From: Craterostigma plantagineum
Lineage: Eukaryota > Streptophyta > Magnoliopsida > Lamiales > Linderniaceae
Direction of reading: 5' to 3'
Assembly: GCA_027422505.1 (NCBI GenBank)
Contig: JAPQWV010000664.1
Coordinates: 124,001 to 188,000, forward strand
Length of the DNA: 64,000 nucleotides
Shown piece by piece: positions 1 through 11,568 of this stretch. The notes under the pieces are model-generated. The model was not told the DNA's origin and searched no databases. It was given only the letters and a program-made list of their open reading frames with translations. Numbering within the stretch: position 1 is the first letter of the stretch; each line of letters opens with the position of its first letter. The position numbers were made by a program, and so were the translations under genes.

Positions 1-634
1 TAGAAGCGAACAGAAGAAGATCGTGTATTGTAATAGCCCATTTTACAAATTTAAAACCCCTATACGTATATCTAAATCATGCGACGCGCATTGCGGATGA
101 GAAAAGCGACCAAGAGATTCAATCAATTAACAAGATAAGTAGGAGCCGACGTGATACCTGATCAACCGCGATAGAGAATTCGACCGCTAGGTTTTGGTGG
201 CAAAAAATCAGCGAGAATGATAAACCCTAAACGTGATTACGGTTAAGGAGTGCATTACGAAGCTACAAACAACACAATGTGAAAATACGAGACGGAACCA
301 AGGGCAATTTTGTCTTTATAGAATCTTGGGCTTGAACTTTGCAAATTGCAAGTAATATTGATTTTGGGCCCCTTGAATATTGGACCCTACTTCAAATCTT
401 CATAGCCCATTATTAATTTGAATCCAATTTTAATTTTTAAAATAATTATGATACTGGATTAGGAAAGGCCTTATTATTTGACAGGTTTAGGGTAGGGCCT
501 TTCTCTGGAAATCCCATGGTAATTAAATTACGATCAATTCCGATTCTTCATCTTATTATGAATCGGTTTTAGATTAAGAATGATTATGCTTAATGAGGGT
601 TTTATTACACATAAATAAGCTCGAGACTAACATT
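1..634. other. Left-edge flank, possible promoter of a leftward gene
   Basis: No coding region is visible. Read on the minus strand, 60-330 looks like promoter and 5' leader sequence: a telobox-like AAACCCTAA lies on the plus strand at 222-230 and a donor-like CAG/GTATCACG follows further left. This is compatible with a gene starting here and running off the left edge, but no protein supports it. Confidence 0.25.
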
Positions 635-1301
635 TAGGGGTGGGCGTCCGGGTTCGGGTATTCAGGTTTTACCCAAATCCGATCGGTTTCGGGTAGTTCG
701 GGTCGGGTAATTTGGGTTATTTGTCGGGTATCGGGTTTGGGTTATTTGTCGGGTATCGGGTTATCCGATACCCGGTAATTCGGGTACCCGACAAATTATT
801 TTTCCAAAAATATATTAGTTTTTATACTTTAACGTTAAAAAAATATAATTACATATCTAGACATCAATCTCTAACGTGAGTTGTGTTAAAGTTTAAAATA
901 ATATTTCGATTAATTTCTTATTTTAGTTGCATAATTAACAAGTGATATTTTATTATCAATACATAAATCATTATAAAAATTAAAAATATATTCTGAAAAA
1001 TTTTATAAATAAACATATAAAAATATGTATATATTGTATTCATTTAAAATAAAATATACAATATTATATATCATATTTTGTATAATATTTTGATATTTAT
1101 ATTGCATTATAATATTTTTAGTCATATTTTCAATTCAAATCGGTTACCCGACGTTGGGTACCCGAACCCGACAAATACCCGACAAGCGGGTACCCGACGT
1201 AGATCGGGTCGGGTTCGGGTAGTGAAAATCTTAACCCGAACCCGAACTACCCGATCCCGAATTACCCGATACCCGACTACCCGACCCGATGCCCACCCGT
1301 A
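635..1301. mobile_element. Non-autonomous hAT-like MITE
   Basis: The element begins TAGGGGTGGGCGTC and ends with the near-inverse of that sequence (reverse complement TACGGGTGGGCATC). It is flanked by a perfect 8-bp direct repeat, CTAACATT, at 627-634 and 1302-1309. Eight-base target duplications and a TAGGG-type terminus are hallmarks of the hAT superfamily. Both ends carry arrays of CGGGTA/ACCCG motifs in inverted orientation (about 645-795 and 1140-1297) around an AT-rich centre (about 800-1135). There is no transposase; the one short ORF inside is made of the repeat motif. Confidence 0.85.
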
Positions 1302-1309
1302 CTAACATT

Positions 1310-2322
1310 CGTGACAATGTTCCTGTTTGTGAAGAATAAAATGGTCCCTTTGAGTTGCTTAACACTTAAAAAACATAAAGCAACGTGTTCTTCCATATTA
1401 TATAGTAAATATAACTAAAGACCACTTATAAAGATAAAGCTATTTTAGTTAATAATCATATTTACTCTTTCCGTAAAATGGGTTTCCTGGTTACTTACTA
1501 ATATAATGTAACTGAAGACTGAGTGGAAAATCCTCCACTCCCTCCCTTAAGAATTTCTACTTAAATAACTCCGCATCAATCTTATTCTCTTCTTTAGAAT
1601 AATGATGCATATTTAAACATTCCCTGTCTGATAATTGATGCCCCAATACAATTAATATATCAAGACTATTCCGAGTGCTGAGCATATATTCTACCTACCT
1701 ATAGTTTCTTTTTTTTACTAACACGAATCATTTAAATGATTCACTAAATCCCGCGCTAAGTTATATAAGTACTATTTTGTGTTGCTCTTTGTGTTCAATT
1801 ATCAAAGTAAATAGATGCATTACGCCGTACTCTTATTTAATTAAGTACAAGAGCCAAACGGGTAGACTTGAAGAAAAACAGGTGGGGTTCGACTTCGAAG
1901 TTCATAAGGTAGCCTATATTATTTATCATTAAACAGTCTAGAAACATCATGGAACCAAATGTTACAAGACAAACGAAAAAATAAAAAATGAAAGGCCAAA
2001 CGGACAAGAGCATCACACAATAATAATTAAATCAATTGCCTAAGAGATCACCCAATAATCTATGAGAACTAGAACAACTATACTTTATTAGGGTACGTAT
2101 TCCCATCACCATGTCATCACACCTATGAGATAAAATAAAAATAGATAAAGAGAGAGAGAGAGAGATTACATCTTTTATCACATGGCTACCATGTTCAATC
2201 AGCTATTTAACAAGGAAACACTTTCATCAGTGTTAATAGATACGATTATTACCAATAGGGAACTTAACATTTTGACAATTATTTCCTAGTTAATTAAATA
2301 CAATAGTGGTAATAGTTCTTAT
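1310..2322. other. Intergenic, downstream of the SRS gene
   Basis: AT-rich sequence with no convincing ORF. A short (GA)n tract lies at about 2150-2165. The 3' UTR of the minus-strand SRS gene should fall in the right part. I see nothing else. Confidence 0.5.
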
Positions 2323-3491
2323 TCAAGGCTTGGGAACATGAAGCTGGAAATGCGAAGTTGTAGCGGTGCAGTGAGGGTTAATATATGAAGAGGATGATGC
2401 TGTAGTATTACTTGTAATGAAGTTATTACTATGATACTGATGATGATGAGATAAGCCGAGATTCCCAGCAGCTGATGAATGGATCTCTCTTGTGAGAAAA
2501 TCTGCAGTTCCTTCCAATTCATGATGTGGGCCTTGATCGTACAAAATTCCGGCGAACATATGCCCTCCAATGCTCACCGATGTTTGGTAAGCATATTGAT
2601 CCACCGCACTGTCCATTGAGCTCATTTGAACACATCGAAAAACTGCAGGGAAGCTCACTTCACTGGGAAAATCGTCCCCCGTACCTTGGAATCCTAATAT
2701 ATATGTATATTCAAAACGAATAAATGATTAAATTACATGTGTAAGATGTTCGGGGTTTTGTTGAAGAACAAGTTTATACTTTCTTTTATTTTTTTTAAAG
2801 TAAGGGAAAATTAATAACAAGCAACAAGCAGTGTTAAGGAACTTTTTACAAGTAAAGGGTTTTCAGTAATTCAAGCTGCTTGAAGATATTTTTCGTGCAT
2901 AATAATATGCTGTAATAATTCTTTAATGATGGCATTTTCTGCCTAAGAGAACTGGTCAATGCTCATTACCACACTAATCACAGGATTTTCATTAGGTTAT
3001 GGTAACTAGCTTTTCAGTTTAAATCACACATGTATGCATATATCAATTATCAATCAAGATTAAAGGGATGTAATCAGACTAAAAAGAAAGAAAAAACAAT
3101 TATTACACATCTAGAGAGCTATTGAGTGGATCTACGAAAATCTTGCGAGAACATGACTGAAAAAGACGCACACACTTACACACAGTATACCTAGAGCAGC
3201 CGTACTTTCTCTGCATCTCTTAGGGTTTGGTCCACGTTGAACAGTTGCTGTTGCTAAAACCTCGTTGTTGTGCATCATCATCATGTGGTGCCTAGGTTTT
3301 CTTCTTGAAACTGGAATCCAAGTACTCTTGACATGTGTTTGACACTGAAACCCTCGATTCTTACAGCAAGTTCTACACCTCAAATGTTGGCAATCTTTCT
3401 TTGCTTGATTACCACAGTCTTGGCACCTACTTGTTGATGAGGAAGTAGTGGTGCTGCTACTTATCCACCCTATTTCCTCTCTTCTCATCAT
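2323..3491 (-). CDS. STY2-like: SHI/STYLISH (SRS) family zinc-finger transcription factor
   Basis: Two exons, 3491-3191 and 2693-2323, give about 223 residues. The intron has a G/GTATAC donor and a TATTAG acceptor. The start is firm because an in-frame TGA lies two codons upstream. Exon 1 carries the family's RING-like C3HC3H zinc finger (about residues 23-53: [12 protein letters not shown], then [12 protein letters not shown]) and a basic tail. Exon 2 carries the IGGH domain, including [12 protein letters not shown] and [19 protein letters not shown] proteins are nuclear activators of auxin biosynthesis genes (YUCCA) in gynoecium, stamen and leaf development. The N-terminus before the finger is much shorter than in SHI, STY1 or LRP1. 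Its neighbour is F5H, as recalled for STY2 and FAH1 in Arabidopsis. Family assignment is secure; the exact paralogue is inferred. Confidence 0.9.
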
Positions 3492-5284
3492 TCGTCAACA
3501 AAAACATGGGAAGATAGGAAAAAAGGAAAAATAAAAAACAAAGCAAATGGGCTACCTATAACTAACAAATGTTTAAATCTAGTATCTCACTTTTGAAAAT
3601 GGGGTTTTTTCACCAATACTTTAAACAATGAGAAATAGGGTTTCTTTAGATGAAGATCTAATTATTGTTTATTTTCCAGATGAATCTTTGGGGGGTTTTG
3701 AGGGTACAAACATTTTTTTTTGGAACTATTGCTTTTTTGCTTTCTTCTTCTTGGTGACTGGTCACGAGCTCATTCATATCTATGGGCTCATGGCTCAAGT
3801 GATTGGTGTTACTGTACTGCTTTTGTTGGGTTTTGTGGGTCTTTTTTATTTGTTTATTTCTTCTTTGTTGAGCACCTTGAGATATAATGTTAATTTGTAA
3901 TTATCTTTAGGGGAAAGGGGATCGTGTCCGTACAAGTACATCAGTATGTCTGCAAGATTTCCAACATTTTACGCTACGAAAGCAATCAGACGTAAATACA
4001 AATTCAAAAAGGCGAATTAAATGACAACTGTGTATGGAGTTCATAAACACCATCTCACAGACACAGGTCAAAAACAATAGTGATGAAAAATGATAGGATT
4101 AGTATCATCATATAATAATTTAGACCATTAAGCTCAGCCGTAATACATTTCCATGCTAAGGTTCTTTATTGTGCCTTTTTTCACATTATTAGTGTCGTGT
4201 TCTAATCTCTTTGTTCCTATATAATCTTAAGCGTATATATGTCTTTTAATCTTCTCGAAAGAAAATATTAAATTGAGCGGGGTTCCATTCGAAATAAGAG
4301 ACCTTTTTATTTATATACTGAATAGAGTGAAATTAATATCCCCGAGAACAAATAATCTCAACAAATTAAGAACGTTGGCTTCATATCTGTATTAAACTGA
4401 TCTGAAGCAAAACATTAGAGGATAGTCACTTCATCTATATATGAAGTTAACAGTTTCTCTTGCTTGTTAATAACATACATAGATACCTAGTACAGACTGA
4501 TTTACGACATATATCACTTCATTAAAGTTCGACATAGTACTTTTTTTCAACTTGAAAACTCGCTGGTTTTTGCATTGACCATGTTGCGAGCTTTAACTCG
4601 TCATATCTTGGCGAAGTATCTTCGCAATTGTAGACGTATGTCTGAGATCTCAAACAGTAGTGCTAGATAAATTAGAGAATATCACTGGCTTAATATATAT
4701 CTTAACAGTTTTCTTCGTTAGCTGTAGACTCCCATGGCATTACAGGTGAAAATTTTAACATATTCATATATATGTAACATAAGTAATTATGTGATTAGTT
4801 GGACTATCGTGAAGAAACAATATTTGAACATTTTTCATCAAGATAATAATATTATGATATTTACTAGTTAAAAGTCAATGATTTGTTTTCCCTTCTAAAT
4901 CAAAATCTTGATCCTCCCAAAACGGATTTTAGCCATACGAAATTTTTACAGTATTATTTAGCACATTCATACAACCAGATTGCAGTCCTTTTATGTATGA
5001 AATTGACGAACGCATAATAAATATAAGCATAATTATAGATTATCCTCTGAATAATCCATTTGCCTTTAATTAACTCTACACAATTAATCATATGGTGTTT
5101 ACTAGACATTAAAAGCCATTGAGATTTTTTCCCCTTTAATTGAAAATCTTCATCCTACCAAGAAGGTTGACTCGCTTAAATATCATTACAGCAATCTCCA
5201 AAAACCTCAAACACATATTCTCCACTGCGTAAAACAAAACCAAATCTCAATTCCTTCAACACAATAATCACAAGTCAAACAACC
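3492..5284. promoter_or_regulatory. Divergent intergenic region between SRS and F5H
   Basis: This 1.8-kb AT-rich stretch must hold both promoters, since SRS reads left and F5H reads right. About 4859-4930 and 5098-5170 are degenerate copies of each other roughly 239 bp apart. They share an ACTAG..TTAAAAG start, a TTTTCCC tract and an AAAATCTT.ATCCT.CCA.. block; the proximal copy lies just upstream of the F5H leader. I could not assign a clear TATA box. Confidence 0.5.
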
Positions 5285-7323
5285 ATGGAAGAGACGATGA
5301 CCAGCGCCCTCCACAAACTCCTATCCACCCAACCAAACACGGCCTTATTCACATTAGCCTCCGCCGCCATAGCCACCCTTCTCTTCCTCATCTTCACAAT
5401 CTCCCTAACCAAGCGTCAAAGAAAACCCTATTTCCCGCTCGGGCCAAAGGGCCTTCCCTTGATCGGAAACATGGACCTCATGAGCCAACTGAACCACCGT
5501 GGCTTGGCAAAGCTAGCCAAGGTGTACGGCGGACTTTTCCACCTCAAAATCGGACAAGTACACATGATATCCGTGTCCACTTCAGAGGTGGCTAGGGAAG
5601 TCCTCCAAGCCCAAGACAACGTATTCTCTAACCGCCCAGCAAACATAGCCACGGCCTATCTAACCTACGATAGAGCAGATATGGCCTTCGCCCATTACGG
5701 ACCCTTTTGGCGTCAGATGAGAAAGATTTGCGTCACTAAAATCTTCAGCCGAAGGAGGGCAGGATCTTGGGCTTCAGTTCGCCAAGAGATCGATTCTATG
5801 ATCAGAGAAATAAACTCTATGGTGGGCCAGCCGATCAACGTTAGCGAAATGGCCCTTGGATTGACGAAGAACATTACTTACAGGGCTGCGTTTGGATCCA
5901 TGTCTCAAGAGGGACAGGGAGAGTTCGTCAAGATCATGCAAGAGTTTTCCAAGCTGTTTGGCGCTTTTAACGTTGCAGATTTCGTACCTTGGCTGGGTTG
6001 GATTCACGGTAATGAATTTCAGAAGAAGCTCGAGAAAGCCCGTGGGTCCCTCGACGGGTTTATCGATAGGATCATCGACGATCATATTGAGAAGAGATTG
6101 AATAATAATAATAATATGAAGGGTGGTGATGCTGAGGATGACGATGATATGGTTGATGGGCTTATGGAGTTTTACAGTGGTGAAAATGATGCGGCGAAGA
6201 CGAAGAGTGATTCTATCTGTTTCACTAAAGACAACATTAAGGCCCTCATCATGGTAAGAAATATTCATGCTTTTTTCTTTATGGATTCATTATTTTTTCA
6301 ATCATCTAACTTACCGGGTATTATGATTGACCGAAAATTTAGGAGGTGATATTATATCAAAAGTAATTTTCGAAACAACTTAGGTATATTAGACGCCGAA
6401 ATATTAGTCCTTGTCCTAAAATTGCTTAATTTTGAAATTTATTACTACGCGTAATGCTACTCCAAAAATCGCCGAACTCTGGATTATGCGTCGGAACCCT
6501 ATTTCGGGTCAAATTCCAGGTTCCGGCGTATAATATCCTTAAATTGCTTTATTTTAAAAGTTATTTTTCGTACGTGTCACACCTTATATTTGTTGTCCCT
6601 ATAATGCCACCGCCATATTACAAGACGATGAAATAATTACGCCTTTTTCTTCATGAACAAATTTACTTTTTATCTGATTTATATTCTTTCAAGGATGTTA
6701 TGTTTGGCGGGACCGAGACGGTAGCCTCGGCCATCGAGTGGGCCATGGCCGAGCTCCTCAAGAGCCACGAACACCTGACCGAGCTCCAAGACGAGCTCGC
6801 CCGAGTCGTCGGGCTCGACCGAACGGTCCACGAATCGGACCTCGACAAGCTCACATACCTCAAATGCATCGTCAAAGAAACCCTAAGGCTCCACCCGCCC
6901 ATCCCTCTCCTCCTCCACGAAACCTCCGCCGAGACACTGGTCAAGGGCTACAGAATCCCGGCTAAGTCTCGGGTCATGGTTAACGCGTGGGCCATCGGGC
7001 GGGACCCGTCTACTTGGCCCGAGCCCGAACGGTTCGACCCGTCTAGGTTCATGGCTCGCGGTGCGCCCGATTTCAAGGGGATGGATTTCGAGTACATTCC
7101 GTTTGGGTCGGGTCGTAGGTCGTGCCCGGGAATGGGGTTAGGGCTCTATGCGTTGGAGCTCGCCGTGGCTCACCTTTGTCATAGTTTTAGGTGGGAATTG
7201 CCAGATGGGATCGAGCCGAGCAGGCTCGATATGGGCGACTCGTTTGGGCTCACGGCTCCTCGGGCGGTTCAGTTGGTCGCGGTTCCTAGTGCTAGGCTCA
7301 ACGTTGACTTGGCTTGGGCGTGA
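5285..7323 (+). CDS. F5H: Ferulate/coniferaldehyde 5-hydroxylase, cytochrome P450 CYP84A
   Basis: Two exons, 5285-6253 and 6694-7323, encode about 532 residues, close to the usual 520. The donor is ATG/GTAAGA and the acceptor TTTCAAG/GAT. The protein has a hydrophobic ER anchor at about residues 18-40, a proline/glycine hinge (PLGPKGLPLIGN), the I-helix oxygen-binding motif FGGTETVAS at the start of exon 2, ExxR at about 385-388 (KETLR), PERF, and the haem loop FGSGRRSCPG with its ligand Cys near 467. The run DRADMAFAHYGPFWRQMRK and exon 2 closely match CYP84A. The enzyme hydroxylates coniferaldehyde or coniferyl alcohol at C5, committing monolignols to syringyl lignin and sinapate esters, with a cytochrome P450 reductase at the ER. 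Exon 2 is clearly GC-richer than its surroundings. Nothing is broken. Confidence 0.95.
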
Positions 7324-8001
7324 ATAATTTGAAGTGGTAAGAAGAAGTTAGCTGTGTCAAGTTGGTTGGAGTTTATTAGTTATGTTTCTTACATGCGAGT
7401 TTGAAGATGAAAAACAATATCTTTATTTAAGTTTTGTGGAGCAATATGTGATATGCAGATGAAGCGTAAGGGATCGATCGTATGCGAATGTCCTATGTTA
7501 GATCTCTGTATGAACAATCATCGCAGGAAAAGAAATTAAAGAATAGAATAGGGGGAAGAAGAAGAAGGATAAGAACAGAATCAACGAAGTAAATGCAGAC
7601 AAACAAATTGTGTTTTATTCTTTTGTACTCGTATTATAAAATCAACTAATCCAAGTCGACAATAGAAATTAGTCGAAGAGTCATTGATAATATCGAAACT
7701 ATAGGAAGCTGTTATGAAAGTGTCTCTGTCACTTAATCTTCTTGACACCACGCCCACCCATCGAAAAGATTAGAACATGTTGACGTCACGAATATGGGGC
7801 CAATTTGCTTCTAATTTGCCACAAGATCACCTTCACCAATTAAGTTTTTGTTTTAATCTCACCTAATCCATCACAATTGCCACTTGTACTAAAAGATAGG
7901 AATGCAAATTTCCAAATTTTATAACCGTAGCTTATAATTCTTGTGTTTTTCTTTCTCTTCGACTATAGTATAAACAAAGAACCATCTTTATGTTTCTCTT
8001 A
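7324..8001. other. F5H 3' flank up to the retrotransposon
   Basis: AT-rich, non-coding. The F5H 3' UTR and polyadenylation site must lie in the first few hundred bases. The last bases, TCTTA (7997-8001), are the left target-site flank of the Copia insertion. Confidence 0.5.
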
Positions 8002-9664
8002 TGTTAGACCTTTTTGGTCCGTATATGTTAGAGAGTTTTGATGAACGATGTAATTGTAATGACATTAGGTCTATAAAATAAGCAATTCGATTTGGGACAA
8101 ATAAAATGTCTAAGTTCATGATAATATTCAACCATGCATTGTTTATGAGCTATAAAATCGATTAAGTGTTGAATATTTGAATTGCGTGTGATTCTGTGAT
8201 GATTTGATGGAACTAGGTGATCGCATGTTATAGACAGTCCATGAGATAGGATATATCGTACTGTGCTATATATGGAAATAATGCATGAGATATCCTACTG
8301 AGCTATATATGGAAAATATGCTGTTTATATATGGAAAGTGATATATCCGTTGATACTAGTTTATTCCTGGACGAAAATCACTTATGCGATTCTTTGCATG
8401 CTTTACACTGAATTTAATGTGCAATATTAAATTGATATCTTTCCTTGTGTTGATTGGAATATTATATTTAGGAAAGATGTGATTTGATTGATTTTTTGGA
8501 TAAGGTGTTATATGATATAAACGGATGTGATCTCTGAAATAAGGAAAGGTTGACCATGATTGATAAATAGTATTAAGTATTCTCTGATCTGATTTGTGTG
8601 CTAAACATGGTAATTATATTATGAATCATACATGGAAAACGTGCTGATGAGTTATACTTGGAAAGTAAATCTGGATTGATTCGTTACTAGAAACTGACAG
8701 CAGGGAATCACTTATGGAAAGTCCTGAAATGGAAAATATATGCGAAATGGTTGAATGAGCTTGAGAACGAAATTAAGTCTTGATATGGAAAATAATTATG
8801 CTTTAAATGTGCTATATGACCGTTGTGATGAGTTATTAAGAGCATGATTTATATGGTATGATTGCATGGATACTATGCTTGATTAGGTAATTATTGTTTG
8901 ATATGATTTTCCATGTGAAGTGCTATTTGAGAAGGATTATATATGAGCTGCACTTCATACTTTCGATGAACTAAGAATTTGCGAATATAAGTCTACGAGA
9001 GATTCTTGAGCAGAAACATACTGAGAAATTCCTGAGTTCCCACTTGTGATAGCTTTCTGCCCACCTGAGCGTTAACCGGCATATCCATCACTGATCGAGT
9101 GATTTATCCGATATTACATCATAACCTGCCATATATTCTGTCTACGGACGTGTTGTCTTCGGACGTGAGCAATACCAAGGAGGCAAGGTCAACGTTTACG
9201 CACACGTGAAGGGAAGGACAAGTCCAGGGGCCCTTCGGTAGCGAGCTGTGTCTGTCGGGATCAAGGAGATTCCAAGGAACGAAACTCGGCGTGTGGTAAC
9301 CTAGTTGTAGCTAGTGTTTGACTTGTTTCGGTTGTGTATTGGGCTAACCAATCAGTTTTGTATCCAGCTACGGTGCATTATAGTGATTGGTTAAACTCTT
9401 GGGAAGCAAATCCCAAGGAGAGGAGTAAACCCCAGTTGGGGATATAACCTCTATAAAAATCCTGTCTCTCATTTACGTTTCAGTTATTTCGTTATCACTG
9501 TGAGACAGACCCGACGCACATCCGACGTTACTAGGATATATCAGGCATACTCATCACAAAAATCAGTAGGCATACGTAAGTCACCATACTTAGCATTTGT
9601 GAAAAGAAGCATAAAATTTTATAAGCCTAATTCACTCCCCCTCTTAGGCACATTTATATCTTCA
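8002..9664 (+). repeat. 5' LTR of the Sirevirus-like element
   Basis: 1663 bp, starting TG and ending CA, nearly identical to 16614-18271. It should hold the element promoter: a CCAAT box at about 9340-9350 (AACCAATCA) and TATAAAA at 9453-9459, followed by the likely R region. Differences from the 3' copy that I can see are about a dozen single-base changes or small indels, including the first bases (TGTTAGACC here, TGTTGACC there). Confidence 0.93.
9453..9459 (+). promoter_or_regulatory. TATA box inside the 5' LTR
   Basis: CTCTATAAAAATCC lies about 200 bp before the LTR end, the expected place for the Pol II TATA box that starts the genomic RNA. The same sequence recurs in the 3' LTR near 18060. 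Function is inferred from position. Confidence 0.6.
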
Positions 9665-9666
9665 TT

Positions 9667-9678
9667 TGGTATCAGAGC
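9667..9678 (+). other. Primer-binding site, initiator tRNA-Met type
   Basis: TGGTATCAGAGC, two bases after the LTR end, is the classic complement of the plant initiator tRNA-Met 3' end and primes minus-strand DNA synthesis in most plant Copia elements. Confidence 0.9.
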
Positions 9679-9723
9679 GGGTTACTCAAACGACGGGCCT
9701 AACAAGCCTGAGTTAAAGATCTA

Positions 9724-11568
9724 ATGGCTTCTTCGAGTTTTGATGTGTTTGCAGAGGGACAATCCCATTCCAGGCCACCACTCTTCGACGGGACAAACTA
9801 CGCTATATGGAAGAATCGCATGAAGGAATTCCTGATCGCTACAGACTACGACCTGTGGGATATCATCGCAACAGGACCTTACATTCCCAAAAATGAAGAT
9901 GGAACTCCAAGGAAAGGCCCTGATTACAATGTAGCAGACAAGCGAGGAATCTCCTTAAATGCCAAAGCTAAGAACATGATAGCCTGCGCACTCACAAGAG
10001 AAGAGTAAAATCGTGTGAGCTCATGCGAATCTGCCAAGAACATGTGGGACATGCTTCAAGTTACACATGAAGGAACCACTCGAGTTGTGCAAGAAAGGAT
10101 AGCCCTCTTAACTCACCAATACGAGCTGTTCAAGATGGAGGAAAACGAGACCATAAGCCACATGTATGCCAGATTCATGAACATCATTAATCAAATGTTC
10201 TCGTTGGGAAAGAAAATAGAAGATGGTGAGAAGGTGCGAAAAATCCTGAGATCTCTTCCTAGAGAATGGAATCCCAAAGTGACCGCCATCTACGAAGCAA
10301 AGGACTTGGACGAACTTTCAGTGTCAGAACTGATCTGATCTCTGACCACCTACGAGATGACTCAGACCTCCATCAAGGAAAAACCACCAGTTCGAAATCA
10401 ACCAAACATCGCCTTTAATACCGAACAAGAACACGACTCTGAAGGCGAAGAAGAATCTGAGGAGGACCTAATGGAGCAGATTGCCATGCTGACCAGAAAG
10501 TTTGAAAAGTTTCGGATGAGAAGAAAGTTCAAGGGAAACTCGAAATTCCAACCTAGGAACAAGGGAATATCGTCATCCGGAAACAATGTACAGAAATGCT
10601 TCAAGTGTAACAAGCCAGGCCACTTTGCCTCAAACTGCCCGATGGAAAATGGTGACAAAAAGATAAAGAAGCAGAAGGCCATGGTCACAAACTGGGAAGA
10701 AGCCGGTAGCGAAGAAGAGGAAGATCTCGCCTACATGGCCGCGGATGATGATCAGGTATCGGATTCATCCACTATTAAGAAAATATTATTTCTGAATGAA
10801 TTATATGCTAGGCAAGATGAATCTCATGATAACGCTTCCTCAGCCCTTGAAGTAGATGAAAAAGAAGAGATGTTTGAAATAATTCAAAATGCAGAAAGAA
10901 GGATTAAGTCACTCAACTCACAAGTGAAGGGTCTAATTAGGCAACGAGATGAAGTAGCTAGAGAGAAGCATCAAAGGGATCTAGAAAATGAGCGCCTGAA
11001 AGCCGAGCTAGAGACTCTTAAGAAAGAAAAAACTTTGTGTAATTGCGAGCAATTTAGGAAGCTAAAGAGTATATCTAGAGACATGTCCGCCCTTAAGGAT
11101 TTCCTAGATGAAAAATCTCGTACTAATGTTAGATTTCTTGAAGGACAACAAAATCTTGATATGTTACTCAGTATTCCCGCACAAATCGGGAAAATAGGAT
11201 TAGGATATTCCACAACACATGAACATGCTGCACCTGCACAAAATGTTAGGAAACCTAAATGTTTTTCATGTGGTCGTCTTGGTCATTATGCTAACCATTG
11301 TTTCTTGAAGAAAGCTGATAAATCTAGATATGTCTGGAGACCTAAGAAAGTTCCTGAAGTTTCTAACTCTGGCCAGCCTGTGTCTGAGAGATCACAGCCT
11401 GTGACACATGATATACCACTTGTTAACAGGAATTATTTTGCTGCTAACCGTTTAGGACCCAATCAAAATTGGGCACCTCAGAAAAGAACTGATTCATGCA
11501 GGTACAAAGAAGAAAATCCAGTAAGAAGAACAAGTGGTACCTCGACAGTGGGTGTTCCCACCATATGA
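9724..11568 (+). pseudogene. gag region of the Sirevirus-like element, two nonsense codons
   Basis: One reading frame runs from ATG 9724 but is broken by TAA at 10006-10008 and TGA at 10336-10338. The sequence on both sides of each stop continues the same family alignment, so these are point changes. The N-terminal half is a UBN2-type Copia capsid domain (LFDGTNYAIWKNRMKEFL). A CCHC zinc knuckle lies at 10597-10638 (CFKCNKPGHFASNC) and a second at about 11260-11301 (CFSCGRLGHYANHC). Between them is a charged, heptad-like coiled-coil stretch (about 10870-11110). Two knuckles with a long spacer is typical of Sirevirus gag. The frame closes at 11568, while protease continues in another frame from about 11496. 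Confidence 0.88.

Noticed and set aside
3628..3900. 90-codon plus-strand ORF with hydrophobic stretches upstream of the SRS gene
   Set aside because: It lies in the SRS promoter/leader in poly-T-rich sequence, matches no family I know, and its hydrophobicity follows from T-rich codons.
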